From Halicephalobus mephisto (lineage: Eukaryota; Nematoda; Chromadorea; Rhabditida; Panagrolaimidae): a DNA stretch of 64,000 nucleotides. Shown one piece after another: positions 1 through 10,287 of the stretch (position 1 is its first letter; the number at the start of each line of letters is the position of its first letter). The position numbers were made by a program, and so were the translations under genes. The stretch spans positions 186,001-250,000 of the forward strand of contig SWDT01000015.1 of assembly GCA_009193035.1 (NCBI GenBank), written 5' to 3'. The notes under the pieces were generated by a model. The model was not told where the DNA came from. It saw only the letters and a list, made by a program, of their open reading frames with translations, and ran no database searches.

Positions 1-575
1 GAAAGTAAGTGCACTTCGAACTATGGTCGGTAAACCACATGCTTTCAGTTCATAAAAGTATGATCACTGCTTTGGATTTGCATAAAGCTCCAGGTGCGTC
101 GAATGACTTTTCCAACTTGTGTCTGACCAGTTCTTGGGATTGGTCAATCAAGTTGACCGAATTGTCATTCCAAGACAGTAGTCTTGGATCTGCACAGAAC
201 TCCTCAATTCTTTCATTCAATCAACATAAAGACCTGGTTCAGGACGTTAAATGGTCGCCAGTTCATCCAGCTGTCTTCGCTTCGGTGGACTCTGCTGGAC
301 AGCTGATGATCTGGAACCTGAATCTGGATACCGAGTCTCCAATCACCTGCATTAACATTGGAGCTCCGGGCCAGAAGCTTTTGTGGAATGCCAATGGTAG
401 TCAACTGGTTGTTGGAGATAAACAAGGTCGTGTACTTCTTTATGACGTTCACGAAAATATTTCCAACCCGAAAAGTGATGAATGGGAGCGCCTGAGAGGC
501 ATTCTCCATGAAGTTCAGACTTCAAGCAACGAAATTGTAAGCACTGAGATTATATCTGACTATTCAACGGCATAA
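1..575 (+). CDS. dyci-1: Cytoplasmic dynein intermediate chain, C-terminal part (5' end outside window)
   Basis: The encoded ~175 residues match the last WD40 blades of cytoplasmic dynein intermediate chain, the cargo-binding subunit that joins dynein heavy chains to light chains and dynactin. Visible blade motifs include LTSSWDWSIKL, VKWSPVHPAVFASVDSAGQL and WNLNLDTESP, the same order as human DYNC1I. The gene is cut by the window start. A 44-bp intron probably runs from GTAAGT at 5 to TTTCAG ending at 48, so the exon starts at 49; an in-frame stop at 6-8 supports this. The reading frame runs to TAA at 573-575. A GTAAGC donor at about 538 could instead splice to a further exon, so the last dozen residues are uncertain. 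Family call is strong; symbol by orthology to C. elegans. Confidence 0.85.
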
Positions 576-915
576 TTATTGCATCTGCTAATCACGACGA
601 GCCTTATTTAATTCTTCTGGTTCTTTCACCGGGTGAGCTTTTCACATCCGTGCTATTAGATGGGATCCAGAAGCGCCTTTCTGAATTTATGAATGTCTAA
701 AGCCATAAAGGACGCAATTTTGTATCCTTTGACCAAAACAAAATAGTTATCACTTGGATTTGATAATTTATTTATATGCTATCGCTTTATTGAAAGTAAT
801 CATGGACTTGATATAAATTGATATTACAGACTTTTGAGTGACTTGATCGTTTATGTCGATTAATATTTTAAATTTCGAGCAATTTTGTATCTTGTTGAAT
901 TGCAGAACTGGGAAG
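576..915. other. Intergenic / 3' UTR of the dynein gene
   Basis: AT-rich spacer of 340 bases between two genes on the same strand. No open frame or RNA gene is visible. The spacing is longer than the roughly 100 bases typical of nematode operons, so co-transcription of the two genes is possible but not supported. Confidence 0.5.
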
Positions 916-3400
916 ATGGCAACTATTGTAGCTGCCCCACAAGGCCGATATGCCACTCTGGATTCTAATCTTGGCCTTCTGCAAGAGATGGTCAGGAAAG
1001 ATCCAATTTCTTACAAGGAGGATTTCGAGGAGAGGTTGTTCAAGTTCCAGCAGAGAGTGAGGTTGTTTGATTTTAATACTACTTTACATCGAAGTGATGT
1101 TCATGCGATTTTGGAACTGGTTACTTTCATATCCGGTGTTGCTGCTTATTACCCAGATCATGGGAAGAAATTCGCTGACCAATTGACGAAGATTCTTAGA
1201 AATACTGGTCCTGGGTTGGATAATGAACTCAGACTTTCGTTTGCGAAAGCTATGGTGACGTTGAGGAACAAGAAACTGGTGTCAGATTCCGAAGTTTTTG
1301 ATCTTTTCTTTGAGCTCGTAAAATGTGAAGACAAAAATTTGCGGTAAGTTTTTACACTATGAATATTAAATTACTTGTTTGCTTTAGGAAATTTATCCTT
1401 GGTGCTATTATCTCCTTTATCAAACAAGGAAGTCAAAAATGTGCCAACAAAAAAGAAGAATCGAATCTTCAGAATATTGTTATTGCAAGATTGAAGGATT
1501 CTCGATCAGTGGTAGCTAGAATTGCTCAACTTGTTTTGATTGATGCGTTCCGAAAGAAGTATTGGAGAGTTGCCAAAATTGCCAATGCTATTGCTGAATG
1601 TGTATTCCACAAAGTTCCTCGGCTGCAAGTCGTTGCAATGAGGTTTCTACTGGGATCATTGAAGGAGGAAGAGGGTTATAGTGACAGTGAAAGTGAGGAT
1701 GAAGAAAAGAAGGAACAACAGAAGACTGTTAAAGAAGTCATGGTTGCTTTCAAGGCAACGAAGAAGACCAAAAAGCGAATTAAGAATTTGGAGAAAACGA
1801 AGAAGGCATTGACAAAGGACCAAAAGGCCAAAAAGGAGAGTAGAAGCAAGTTTTGTAATCTAGAAGCTATTCAGATGATTTACGATCCTCAGACTTACAC
1901 TGACCGTCTTTTTGGGCTACTAGAGTCGAAGAAGAACGAAAAGTTTATCATTCGCCTTCAGCAAATTGCTTTGTGTGCTAGGGTTATCGGAATTCATCGC
2001 CTTCAGACTCTTGGGTTCTATTCTTATATGCATCGTTATCTGCAACCGAAGCAAAGGGAAGTTACCCGAATCTTGCTCTACGTTGCTCAGGCTTGTCATG
2101 AACTGGTTCCCCCTGATTATATTCAAGATGTTGTGAGAGTCATCGCAAACAACTTTGTTACTGAAAGAAACACTCCAGAAGGAATGACAGTGGGGATTAA
2201 TGCCATTAGAGAGATCTTCACAAACTGTCCATTTGCTGCAACAGAAGAACTTTTGCAAGAACTTTGTGAGGTTGGTGTTTGTTTTTTGATGGGGCTATTT
2301 TAATCATGAGTTTTTAGTTCAAATCATATAAGAATAAGAACGTTTCGATGGCTGCTCGCGGTTTAATTTCGCTTTTCCGCACTGTTAATCCTAAATTGTT
2401 GGCCAGAAAAGACCGTGGTCGTCCAACTGAAGCAATTGAAGAAGGAATTACTGCTGGTCCTATGCAATTTGGTGTAATGAAGACAGTTGGTTTTGTTCCT
2501 GGAGCAGAAATTCTCCCAGAAGAAGCTGATGAAACAGAAGAACTTGAGAAAGAAGAGGAAAGTGATTCAGAAAGTGAATGGGAGACAGTTGTTCATTCTG
2601 ATGAGGAAGTTGGAAAAGACGATGAAGAACAAGATGAACTTGAAGACGACGACGCAGAAGATGAAGATGATCTAGCAGAGGATGAAGAGGGATGGGTGAC
2701 TGACAGTGGTGATGAATTAGTTGATGACGATGATGAAGAAATGGATTCAGAAGAAGTTGAGGAAGAAGAGGACGTGAAATCGAAGGAAGAAGTCGAAAAG
2801 CCCGTCAAGCCCAAGAAATTAAACAGAGATCAGTACAAAGCTCTGAGAAGAAAGCAGAGAGCAGGAGACGAAACTGCCAAGGTCGAGAAGGCAAAACTTG
2901 TTAGTGAAACCAGAATCTTGTCTGATGCTGATTTCCGTAAAATCCGAGTTCATCAGATAAAGAAACAAGTCGGAGCTACAGATAATCGAAAAAGAACAAA
3001 TGCTGATAAAAGGTTGGAAGAAGAACTTGAAGAAAAGAGAGCAAAGTAAGCTAAAAACTGATTTGTACTTTAACTTGTAATTAATTTTAGACGTGAAGCT
3101 GGAGGTGATGGACTTCCGCGACTGAACGACATTGTTCACTTTTACAAGAAACTCAAAACTTCTAAGGAAGAGAAAATTCGTATGGCGGAGGAAGGCAAAG
3201 AAGATCGAGATGTGTTCAAAAAGCCAAAGAAGAATGGACCTCATGTTGGAAGGAACAAACGAGAATTGGCCAAGCATAAAGACTTCCGCATGGTTCGTCA
3301 GAAAATCAGAGGAAAGAACCGTCAAAGGAGTTTCCGCGACCGTCAGAAGAGTTTACGGAATTATCTTCTTCGTCAAGCTGGTAGAAAGCCGGCCAATTGA
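916..3400 (+). CDS. pro-3: SDA1 / SDAD1 homologue, nucleolar 60S ribosome-biogenesis protein
   Basis: Model join(916..1343,1388..2270,2318..3045,3091..3400), all phases consistent, giving a complete protein of about 780 residues. The N-terminal part is the SDA1 HEAT-like region (QGRYATLDSNLGLLQEMVRKDP; LFKFQQRVRLFDFNTTLHRS). It is followed by a lysine-rich stretch, ARGLISLFRTVNPKLLARKD, a long Glu/Asp tract at about residues 490-600, and a basic C-terminus ending in RQKSLRNYLLRQAGRKPAN. This order matches human SDAD1 and yeast Sda1, needed for nuclear maturation and export of the large ribosomal subunit. In C. elegans the orthologue, pro-3, affects germline proliferation. Introns are 44-47 bp with canonical ends. 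The junction at 2270/2318 restores the conserved ELCEFKSYKNKNVSMAARG, which fixes that splice. Confidence 0.92.
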
Positions 3401-5000
3401 TGAATGTTGTTGTGTTTTTGTTTTGTTTTAGAGGTTTAATTGATAAAATTAACTTGATCGAGTCTTTTACTTTCTATATGTTGTGTGAAACTGAAAAATG
3501 TCATGTTCCGGGGTTTGTCCCGGAAACTACACCTGAATCCAAGGATCGGGTTTCACAGACTAAGCTTCTAGAGGGCCATTGATGAGGGTTAAGTAAACTC
3601 CAGACGCAATTAAAATCACCCTGAGGACATTCGATATCCGCTTTGAGAGTTTTATTCGGTCCCGAAGCAGGAAGAGAATGGGCTTGATTGTTATTCATCC
3701 GCAAATGGTGTCATTAATACAAAATGAAGTTTTTTTGAGAGAGCGTTGATCTTTCCATTTATCTGGATTTATGTCATTCGTCAAAAAGTGCACTAACGAA
3801 AGGATTGCTTTCGTGATACGTCTGTTATGTCTAATTGGTTGATCTGAACAAATGTTATTTTAAAAATGCTCTAATGTTTGTTTTTTGGTGTTTAAAAATT
3901 AAAATTTCGCGGAATATTTTTTGATTTTGCACAATGTTGTAAATTTTAGGATTTTTTCAGGTTTTAGGATTTTTTTAGATTTTTAAATTTTTTCAGATTT
4001 TTGAATTTTTTCAGATTTTTAAATTTTTTCAGATTTTTGAATTTTTCTAGATTTTTGAATTTTTTCGGATTTTTGGATTTTTTCAGATTTTTGAAATTTA
4101 CGGAAGATTCCAGAATCCAATGGGAGATTCTGGAGTATTTTGAAACTTTTAATTAGAAAAACGAAAATGTCACTGATTTGAGAAAACTACTAACAGTCCT
4201 CGGAAAAAAGTTTATTGATTTTAATCGTCTTCATTATGTCTCATTTTGTATTTTTTTTATTATTATTATTCAAGTTTGAAAATTTGAAAATTTGAAAAGC
4301 AGTTTTCCAAAGACTTTTCGAAAATTTTTACTTTAAAAATCCAATTGGAGTTTCTGAAATTTTTGAACTTTTCTGAAATTTTTGAACTTTTCAGAAAATT
4401 CCGGAACCATCTGAATTCTGAGAATCTCATAGAAGTTTTTAAAAATTCAGTAAACACTTTTGAAACTTTCAAAAATTCCATAAGAATCCGAAGTGTTCTA
4501 AAATCTTTGAAAATTTTAAAATAATTTTAAAGTCCAATGAAAATTTATGGAACCCTTGAGAATTTCACAAAATTTCCGAAAACTTTAAAAATGCGAAAAT
4601 TCATTGCAAAATTCTGAAACCTTTGTAAAAACTTTGGACATTTTTAGTCTTTCAAAATTTAATGAAATTTTTAAATTTTAAAAATTTTTTGAATTTTTTT
4701 TTGAATTTTTTAAAAATTCAGGAAGTAAATTTATTTTTTAAATACAATAATCACTCGAGATTTTTTTAGTTGAATTTCTCAGTTTACAGTATTCTTTAAA
4801 TTTTTCAAAGAAAAATTTTCGTGTGAAACTAACTTGAGAAAAATAATTTTATTTTTCGGAAATTTTTTTAGCTGTTATTTTGCGTATTTTAAAAGTTCAA
4901 ATTTGCAGATAATTCTTGAACTGTCAGTTTTTCTTTTTTTGGAACTAATAAAACTGTCCCGAAAGTGGTTTGAAATTAAGTTTAAAAATAGTTTAAGTGT
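3401..5000. other. AT-rich intergenic region
   Basis: No gene recognised. The first 300 bases are mixed composition; the rest is poly-T/poly-A-like DNA with short degenerate repeats of the type TTTTTCAGA and TTCCAGAATCC. It includes a three-unit heat-shock-element-like match at 4103-4115. Open frames here are low-complexity and judged non-coding. Confidence 0.6.
3945..4095. repeat. Minisatellite, ~20-bp unit
   Basis: About seven degenerate copies of a 20-bp T-rich unit (TTTTTCAGATTTTTGAATTT) in direct repeat. Seen directly; typical nematode intergenic satellite-like DNA. Confidence 0.75.
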
Positions 5001-5395
5001 TGTATTTGTCACTCCGAGTGACCCAGGTTTAGATGAAGTCGATTCTCGAAGAAGACTCATATAATAGACGCCTTAGGCACAATACCAAAAATACTATTGG
5101 ACTTGATACAAACAAAACGGATATCAACTTCTTGCCGAGAAAAACTGTATGTTCCTTTGTGGTGCTAGAGCAATCCGTTCGGGACCGAACGCTTCATGTC
5201 GGTCCCAAAACAATCCGTTCGGGACCGAGCACTCTCTATAAATGCCAAGGCAATCCGTTCGAGACCGAGCACTTCTTGTCGGCCCCAAAGCAATCCGTTC
5301 GAGACCGAACACTCTATAAATGCCAAAGCAATCCGTTCGGGACCAAATGCTTCCTGTCGATTGCGCTTCCTATTAAGGATGGGGTGCCCAATCCA
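5001..5395. repeat. Dispersed repeat, copy A, containing an alternating 40-bp minisatellite
   Basis: The first ~170 bases (TGTATTTGTCACTCCGAGTG... to the CAATCCGTTC block) match 36846-37020 with few differences, and the last ~25 bases (ATTAAGGATGGGGTGCCC) match 37041-37065. Between them copy A carries five units beginning CAATCCGTTCG at 5171, 5211, 5251, 5291 and 5329. Units alternate between two types, one with GTCGGTCCCAAA and one with CTATAAATGCCAA, giving an ~80-bp higher-order period. Copy B has only one unit. This is a mobile or recombining repeat of unknown class; adjacency of copy B to a Merlin-type transposase remnant suggests a non-autonomous relative. Confidence 0.8.
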
Positions 5396-5651
5396 GAAAA
5401 AAGTATAAATGATTTTTAAAACGGACTTTTTTGAGTGTTCGGACAAGAAACCGTGTTCTTCTTGTTTTCGAAAACCTGGCTAGATTCTAATGAGATTTAA
5501 TTTTTGCAGTTTTAAATTTAATTTTGAGATGCAGATTAACATGCTTCATGTCAATTACTAATTTTAGAATTATATTATGGGATCTTTGGTCCGCAATATT
5601 TACTACCGTTCGAATTTTCGTTCTGAGACAAGTCGGATTTTCAACATTGAC

Positions 5652-5992
5652 TTTTTAAAAATTTTTATTTTTTAAATTTAATTTTTTAAAAATTTTTATT
5701 TTTTTTAAATTTAATTTTTTAAATATTTCTATTTAAAAAAAGTTTAATTTTTAAATATTTTTATTTTTTAAAAACTTAAATTTTTAAATATTTTTATTTT
5801 TTTTTAAATTTAATTTTTTAAATATTTTTATTTTTCTTAAATTTAATTTTTTAAATATTTTTATTTTTTTTTAAATTTTACTTTTTAAATATTTTTATTT
5901 TTTTAAATTTTACTTTTTAAAGATTTTTATTTTTCTTAAATTTAATTTTTTAAATATTTTTATTTTTTTAAATTTTACTTTTTAAATATTTA
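5652..5992. repeat. AT minisatellite, ~30-35-bp unit
   Basis: Around ten degenerate direct copies of a unit resembling TTTTTAAATATTTTTATT followed by TTTTTAAATTTAAT. Copy lengths vary through poly-T slippage. No coding potential. Confidence 0.8.
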
Positions 5993-6520
5993 GAACTTTC
6001 TCAGGTCAGGACATTCCTGTTTTTTTTGCTTGAATATCAAAAGAATTTCAAAGTAGTTTTTTCGACAGGCCAGAATAACTTGAAACTTTGTCTTTTCGGA
6101 TTTAAAATTCCTGTACTTGAGGTTCCAGAAAATTATTTCGAGCTTATTCAAAATAATTGTTTTTTGTTGTTTAAAAAAGACTAATTTCACGAAATTGTTA
6201 TTTGTTCGTTTTTGTCTCGTGAATTTACTTAAAAAAAATTTTTCGGATTTTTTCAAAGATAATTATTTCTAAAATTATTTTTTAAAGTAATTTTTAAAAT
6301 TAAAAATATTTTTAAACTAATGTATTTTCCACTTTGAATAAGTGAATAAAAATCCAAAAAATATTTTCTGTGTGGTCTTAAATGGAAACTAGATACAATT
6401 CCGCAAATCGGGCAAGTGATATTTATTTTGTAAATATTATATTACTCATTCCGTGAAAGCTTTGAATTTTTTTTAGAATTTAATTAAAAATTACGAATTT
6501 TTTTTGGATTTAATAGGAAT

Positions 6521-6718
6521 TTCGTGGAAATTTTTAAAATATTTCGAATTTTATAGAGCTTTTTAACATTTTTAAGAAGTTTCTGATTTTATAAAGTTTA
6601 AAATTTAATAAAAATTTTAAAACATTTCAGAATTTTATAACTTTTTAACATTTTTAAGAAGTTCCTGATTTTACAAAATCTAAAATTTAATAGAAATTTT
6701 AAAATATTTCGAATTTAT
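6521..6718. repeat. Direct repeat, ~84-bp unit, about 2.3 copies
   Basis: The block ATTTTATAACTTTTTAACAT through TTAAGAAGTTTCTGATTTTA and on to AAAATTTAATA occurs twice, with a partial third start (ATTTTAAAATATTTCGAATT). Seen directly. Confidence 0.65.
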
Positions 6719-7468
6719 TGTGATATAAAGTAGGGAAAAATAACAAATTTTTAGTCAAAAATAATAAAACTAGTACAATTAACAAGCCACAGCACCAACA
6801 ACCAAAGTACAATCGCCACAAATACTGTTTAGACTACAGTATAGCAGTTCCCTGAAGCACAATAGATTTTCGTTCAGAGAGTACATTTTACAAGTTGGTT
6901 GTGTTTTTGCAGGACTGATGTTATCACAACGAGATTCTGATGGAAAATTCTGAAACTTTTGAATTATTCTAAAATCTCGTGAAAAATTAAATTTTAAAAT
7001 TAGAATTTTCCCTAATTTTTAGACTACTATAAAATGTTCTCAACTCTTCCAGAATCCAGTGCAAAATTTTCAAATTTTCTAACATTAATTGAAAATTTTG
7101 CAAAAATTTTAAAAAATCTCAAAATATCGTGGGAAATTTCGGTACATTTTATGTTTATAGAAAATTCCAGTTTTGTAAATATTTTTGAACTTTTTCAAAA
7201 CCCGACGTTTATGAAAGCTTCAGAATTTTGAAAACTTCGAAAAACTTAAAACTCAAATTCTAAAAAAATTATTTGTTAGAAAATTTCGTGATATTTTCCG
7301 TTTTTAATTTCGGTAATATTATGACTATTCTCAAATTTCGAAAGTAGTTCGACTTTTCCTCAATTTTATCTTCTTTGTTTTCGGTTGCTTCTCAGTAATT
7401 TCCTCCGAGACGAGGAAATAGAGTTTCTTTAATTTCATTTTTATTTTCAGTTTTTTGATGAAGATAAC

Positions 7469-8802
7469 ATGAGCCAAGAATCGACAACCTTGGAATCAAA
7501 TCTCGAAGTGGATGTCTTCGAAGAATCCCAGATCTGCGGGGACAGTGAAATTTACTCTCTCCCGAGATTTTTATACTTATTCATTTCCTCATGGATAGCC
7601 TTCCTTGGGGTCTGCGGAAACATCGTGTTACTGTATCTCTTCACCTCGAGAAAGTACCCCAACACCCCTCCCACCCTCTACCCCTCAGTCTTGACCGTTC
7701 TCGACGCCCTGATCTGCGCTATGTACATCCTGTTGTTCGGGGCAGATGCGGTCATCGGCTATCTCCATCTGGAAAGTCTCTTCATCACGTACCACATCTA
7801 CATCGTCCCTGCCTTCGTCGTCAGCAGGATCACCCAGCTGGCGATCCCCTACATGCTCATATTCGCGACTTTGGAAAGATTTGTTTGGATTGCGGGTGAC
7901 ATGTAAGTTACCAAACACCACATCTACAGCATATTGTATTTTCGCTTCAGGAGAAATTCGGTGCTAAAAACAATGTACAGTCAACGAGGTCGAATGATAA
8001 CCATGATCGTCACCCTAACGATATGTGTATTGTTGAGGTTACCTACTTTCTGGGCAGTTACAGTATACGAGTACCCCGAATGTGAGGACTTTTTCCGAAC
8101 AAAAACGGCTTCGGCTTCTGTATGGGTCACGGAGAGTCTGGTCTACCATGTCTACGACTTCCATCTGCTGTCCATCGCCCAGACAGTCGTTCCGTTTATT
8201 GTACTGTTGACTTTCAATATTGTAAGTAACCAGAAGTTACTTTAATTCTTAGTATTACTTTAGGTAATCGTGAAGAGACTGTACTCGATGAAAGTAGAAG
8301 GGACCAACGGACCAGAGTACTCCGCCAGCACTCCGTTAAAAAACGAATCCAGCGTGTACGGATTGCCGGAACATAAGCCCAGCATGACGTCTGTTGACAG
8401 TAGGGCTGCTGTAGTAGATACTTAGTAAATTAGAAATTTTTAGTTCCTTCGAACGCCCTACTCTCGAAAAGAAGGATGAACCCTCAGGTGAAATCCGCGA
8501 TTTACACAATGGTGGCCATCGTCGCCAGTTATCTCCTTTCGAACACTCTTCATCTGATCCTCACGGGCTTGGAGAGATCTAACTCGGATCTCCTCAAGCA
8601 TCCCACAGATCCCAATCTCGCTTCAGCTTTCCATACAACCTTCTCCGACGCTGTTTCTTTCGTATACATGTTCACGAGTGGCATCAGAATCGCCATCTAC
8701 TACGTCTGCAACCCGGCGATAAGAACCGATCTGAATGCTCTTCTGAAAAACCTCTTCAACAAATCCAATGCAGTCAAAAATACTCTCGATACTCACATTT
8801 AA
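7469..8802 (+). CDS. Rhodopsin-type GPCR, nematode neuropeptide-receptor-like
   Basis: Model join(7469..7902,7951..8221,8264..8399,8444..8802), 399 residues, introns 42-48 bp. Seven hydrophobic segments are visible: TM1 around FISSWIAFLGVCGNIVLLYL with the GN motif, TM2 after PSVLTVLDALICAMYILLFG, and TM3 ending LIFATLERFVWIAGD, where the usual DRY is replaced by ER-F. TM5 lies near LSIAQTVVPFIVLLTFNI, TM6 is MNPQVKSAIYTMVAIVASYL, and TM7 ends YYVCNPAIR, a variant NPxxY. The short third cytoplasmic loop is Ser-rich. These features fit class A peptide (FMRFamide-like) receptors of worms; ligand unknown. The last intron is placed at the GTAGGG donor at 8400 because it is the only nearby donor giving the right phase and avoiding the stop near 8423. 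Codon use is GC-richer than the flanks, as expected for an expressed gene. Confidence 0.8.
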
Positions 8803-10287
8803 GTTTATTATTATAAAAATTTATAAACAACTTACATTAATATTATTAAACGGGATTTTCGATGACGACAATAAAGCTCCTCGAGGTTAAACAACAGATT
8901 TGAGTAGGATAATCTGATTAGTTTAATCATTTTTCGGTATTTGATTGGAAATTACACTCGAGATTGAGTCCTTACTCGCACGTAGTGGACAGGACTGGAA
9001 AATGTCAAGAACGCTCTAGAGCCATTCAATGCTCGAAGGAGGCCGGTGTTAACATCGTAGATCAGGCCACTCTGGTTCGTCCCTGCATCCAACGCTTCAA
9101 ATTGGATTGATTACGGGGATCTTTGAACTTTTTTAAACTTTTTAACTAAGTCCTTATGGCTATTACACCCAGCGGTTAAATACGGACAGTTTTTTGCCTT
9201 TACTTTTACCTTATCGAGTCCTTGGTGCGGAAGGATAATTAGATAATTTCTAAACACTTACCTAAAAAGGAAAATAATCCCGGAGTACTAAGAAATTACA
9301 TCAAAAATAGTAGAAAATTAAAATCTTGTTGAAATTCGTAATTATAAAAAATAAGAAATTTTTTCGAGACAAAAGTATTGAATATGAAATCAATTTGAAA
9401 AAAAATTAAACTTGCTATCATTTTCATTTTTTTGATTTTCTTACATTTTCAAAAAATTTATATCTTCACAATTGCCACTGTTGTAACTGTTCTAGTGTTC
9501 TCGATATTGTAATATATAAATTCTGTTTTCAGATTTATTTGTAAAAATTTTAAATTCTTTCAATATCATGTGCAATCCTGTTTCCCATGTTCTTTCCGTC
9601 ACAGTCAGTGTTCTCGATTACTAATGCTGTGCTCCCAATGCTTCTGACGTCATTAATCATGTTCATTTATGAAAAATACAAAAAAACGATGATAAACTTT
9701 AATTCCTTAAAAATTGATATATCAGCTCTTTCATAATAATCCGTTTTTAGGAAAAATCAATTTCCGTTGTTATCAAAGAACATTATGATGTTTTCAACTA
9801 CATCGAATGCATGTCAAAGAAACTAGTTCATCATCATAATGACGATTTTTGTAGCGACACATACCACTGCTGACATCATAAGCACTCTAAGTTCTTCAAT
9901 AAATAAAATTACGCTTATTAATGCTCATCCTTCTGCAAAATTAATAATCATGAAGTAAATCCTTCATTCTCTTAAATCTACCTCCCAGTAACTAAGATTT
10001 CTAACAAAAATTACACTATTACCACAGTAAATTAAAGCAAATAACATGTTCACAAAGAAGAACGAAAATGTCAATCAAGTTTATCCAGCATCAGGAATCC
10101 GCAAAGAAGACCAGTTTCAACAAGCAATTCCGTCAATTTCACGTAAACTATTTTTAATTGTCAAATCACAGTAAAACTATATTGATATGAATTTATTTCA
10201 AGATTAGCACTCAATCAGGTTGATTGGGGGGTCAGTAGATTTACAAATAAGGCTTACCCGAAGATTACTTTTCAACGCATACGGCTT
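8803..10287. other. Intergenic region with a short orphan open frame
   Basis: Mostly AT-rich. One better-composed stretch (about 8990-9110, plus strand) reads as ~38 residues with four cysteines (TGKCQERSRAIQCSKEAG...) before a TGA. It lacks a start or convincing splice signals and may be a relic exon. Nothing else recognised. Confidence 0.45.

Noticed and set aside
2593..2814. Minus-strand poly-Ser frame
   Set aside because: Antisense shadow of the Glu/Asp tract of the SDA1 gene.
5171..5370. CRISPR-like array (regular repeats)
   Set aside because: Eukaryotic context, no unique spacers, units are contiguous 38-40-bp minisatellite copies, and there are no cas genes.
8990..9110. Cys-containing ~38-codon frame
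   Set aside because: No start, no convincing acceptor and no neighbouring exon; reported only as a possible relic in the spacer entry.
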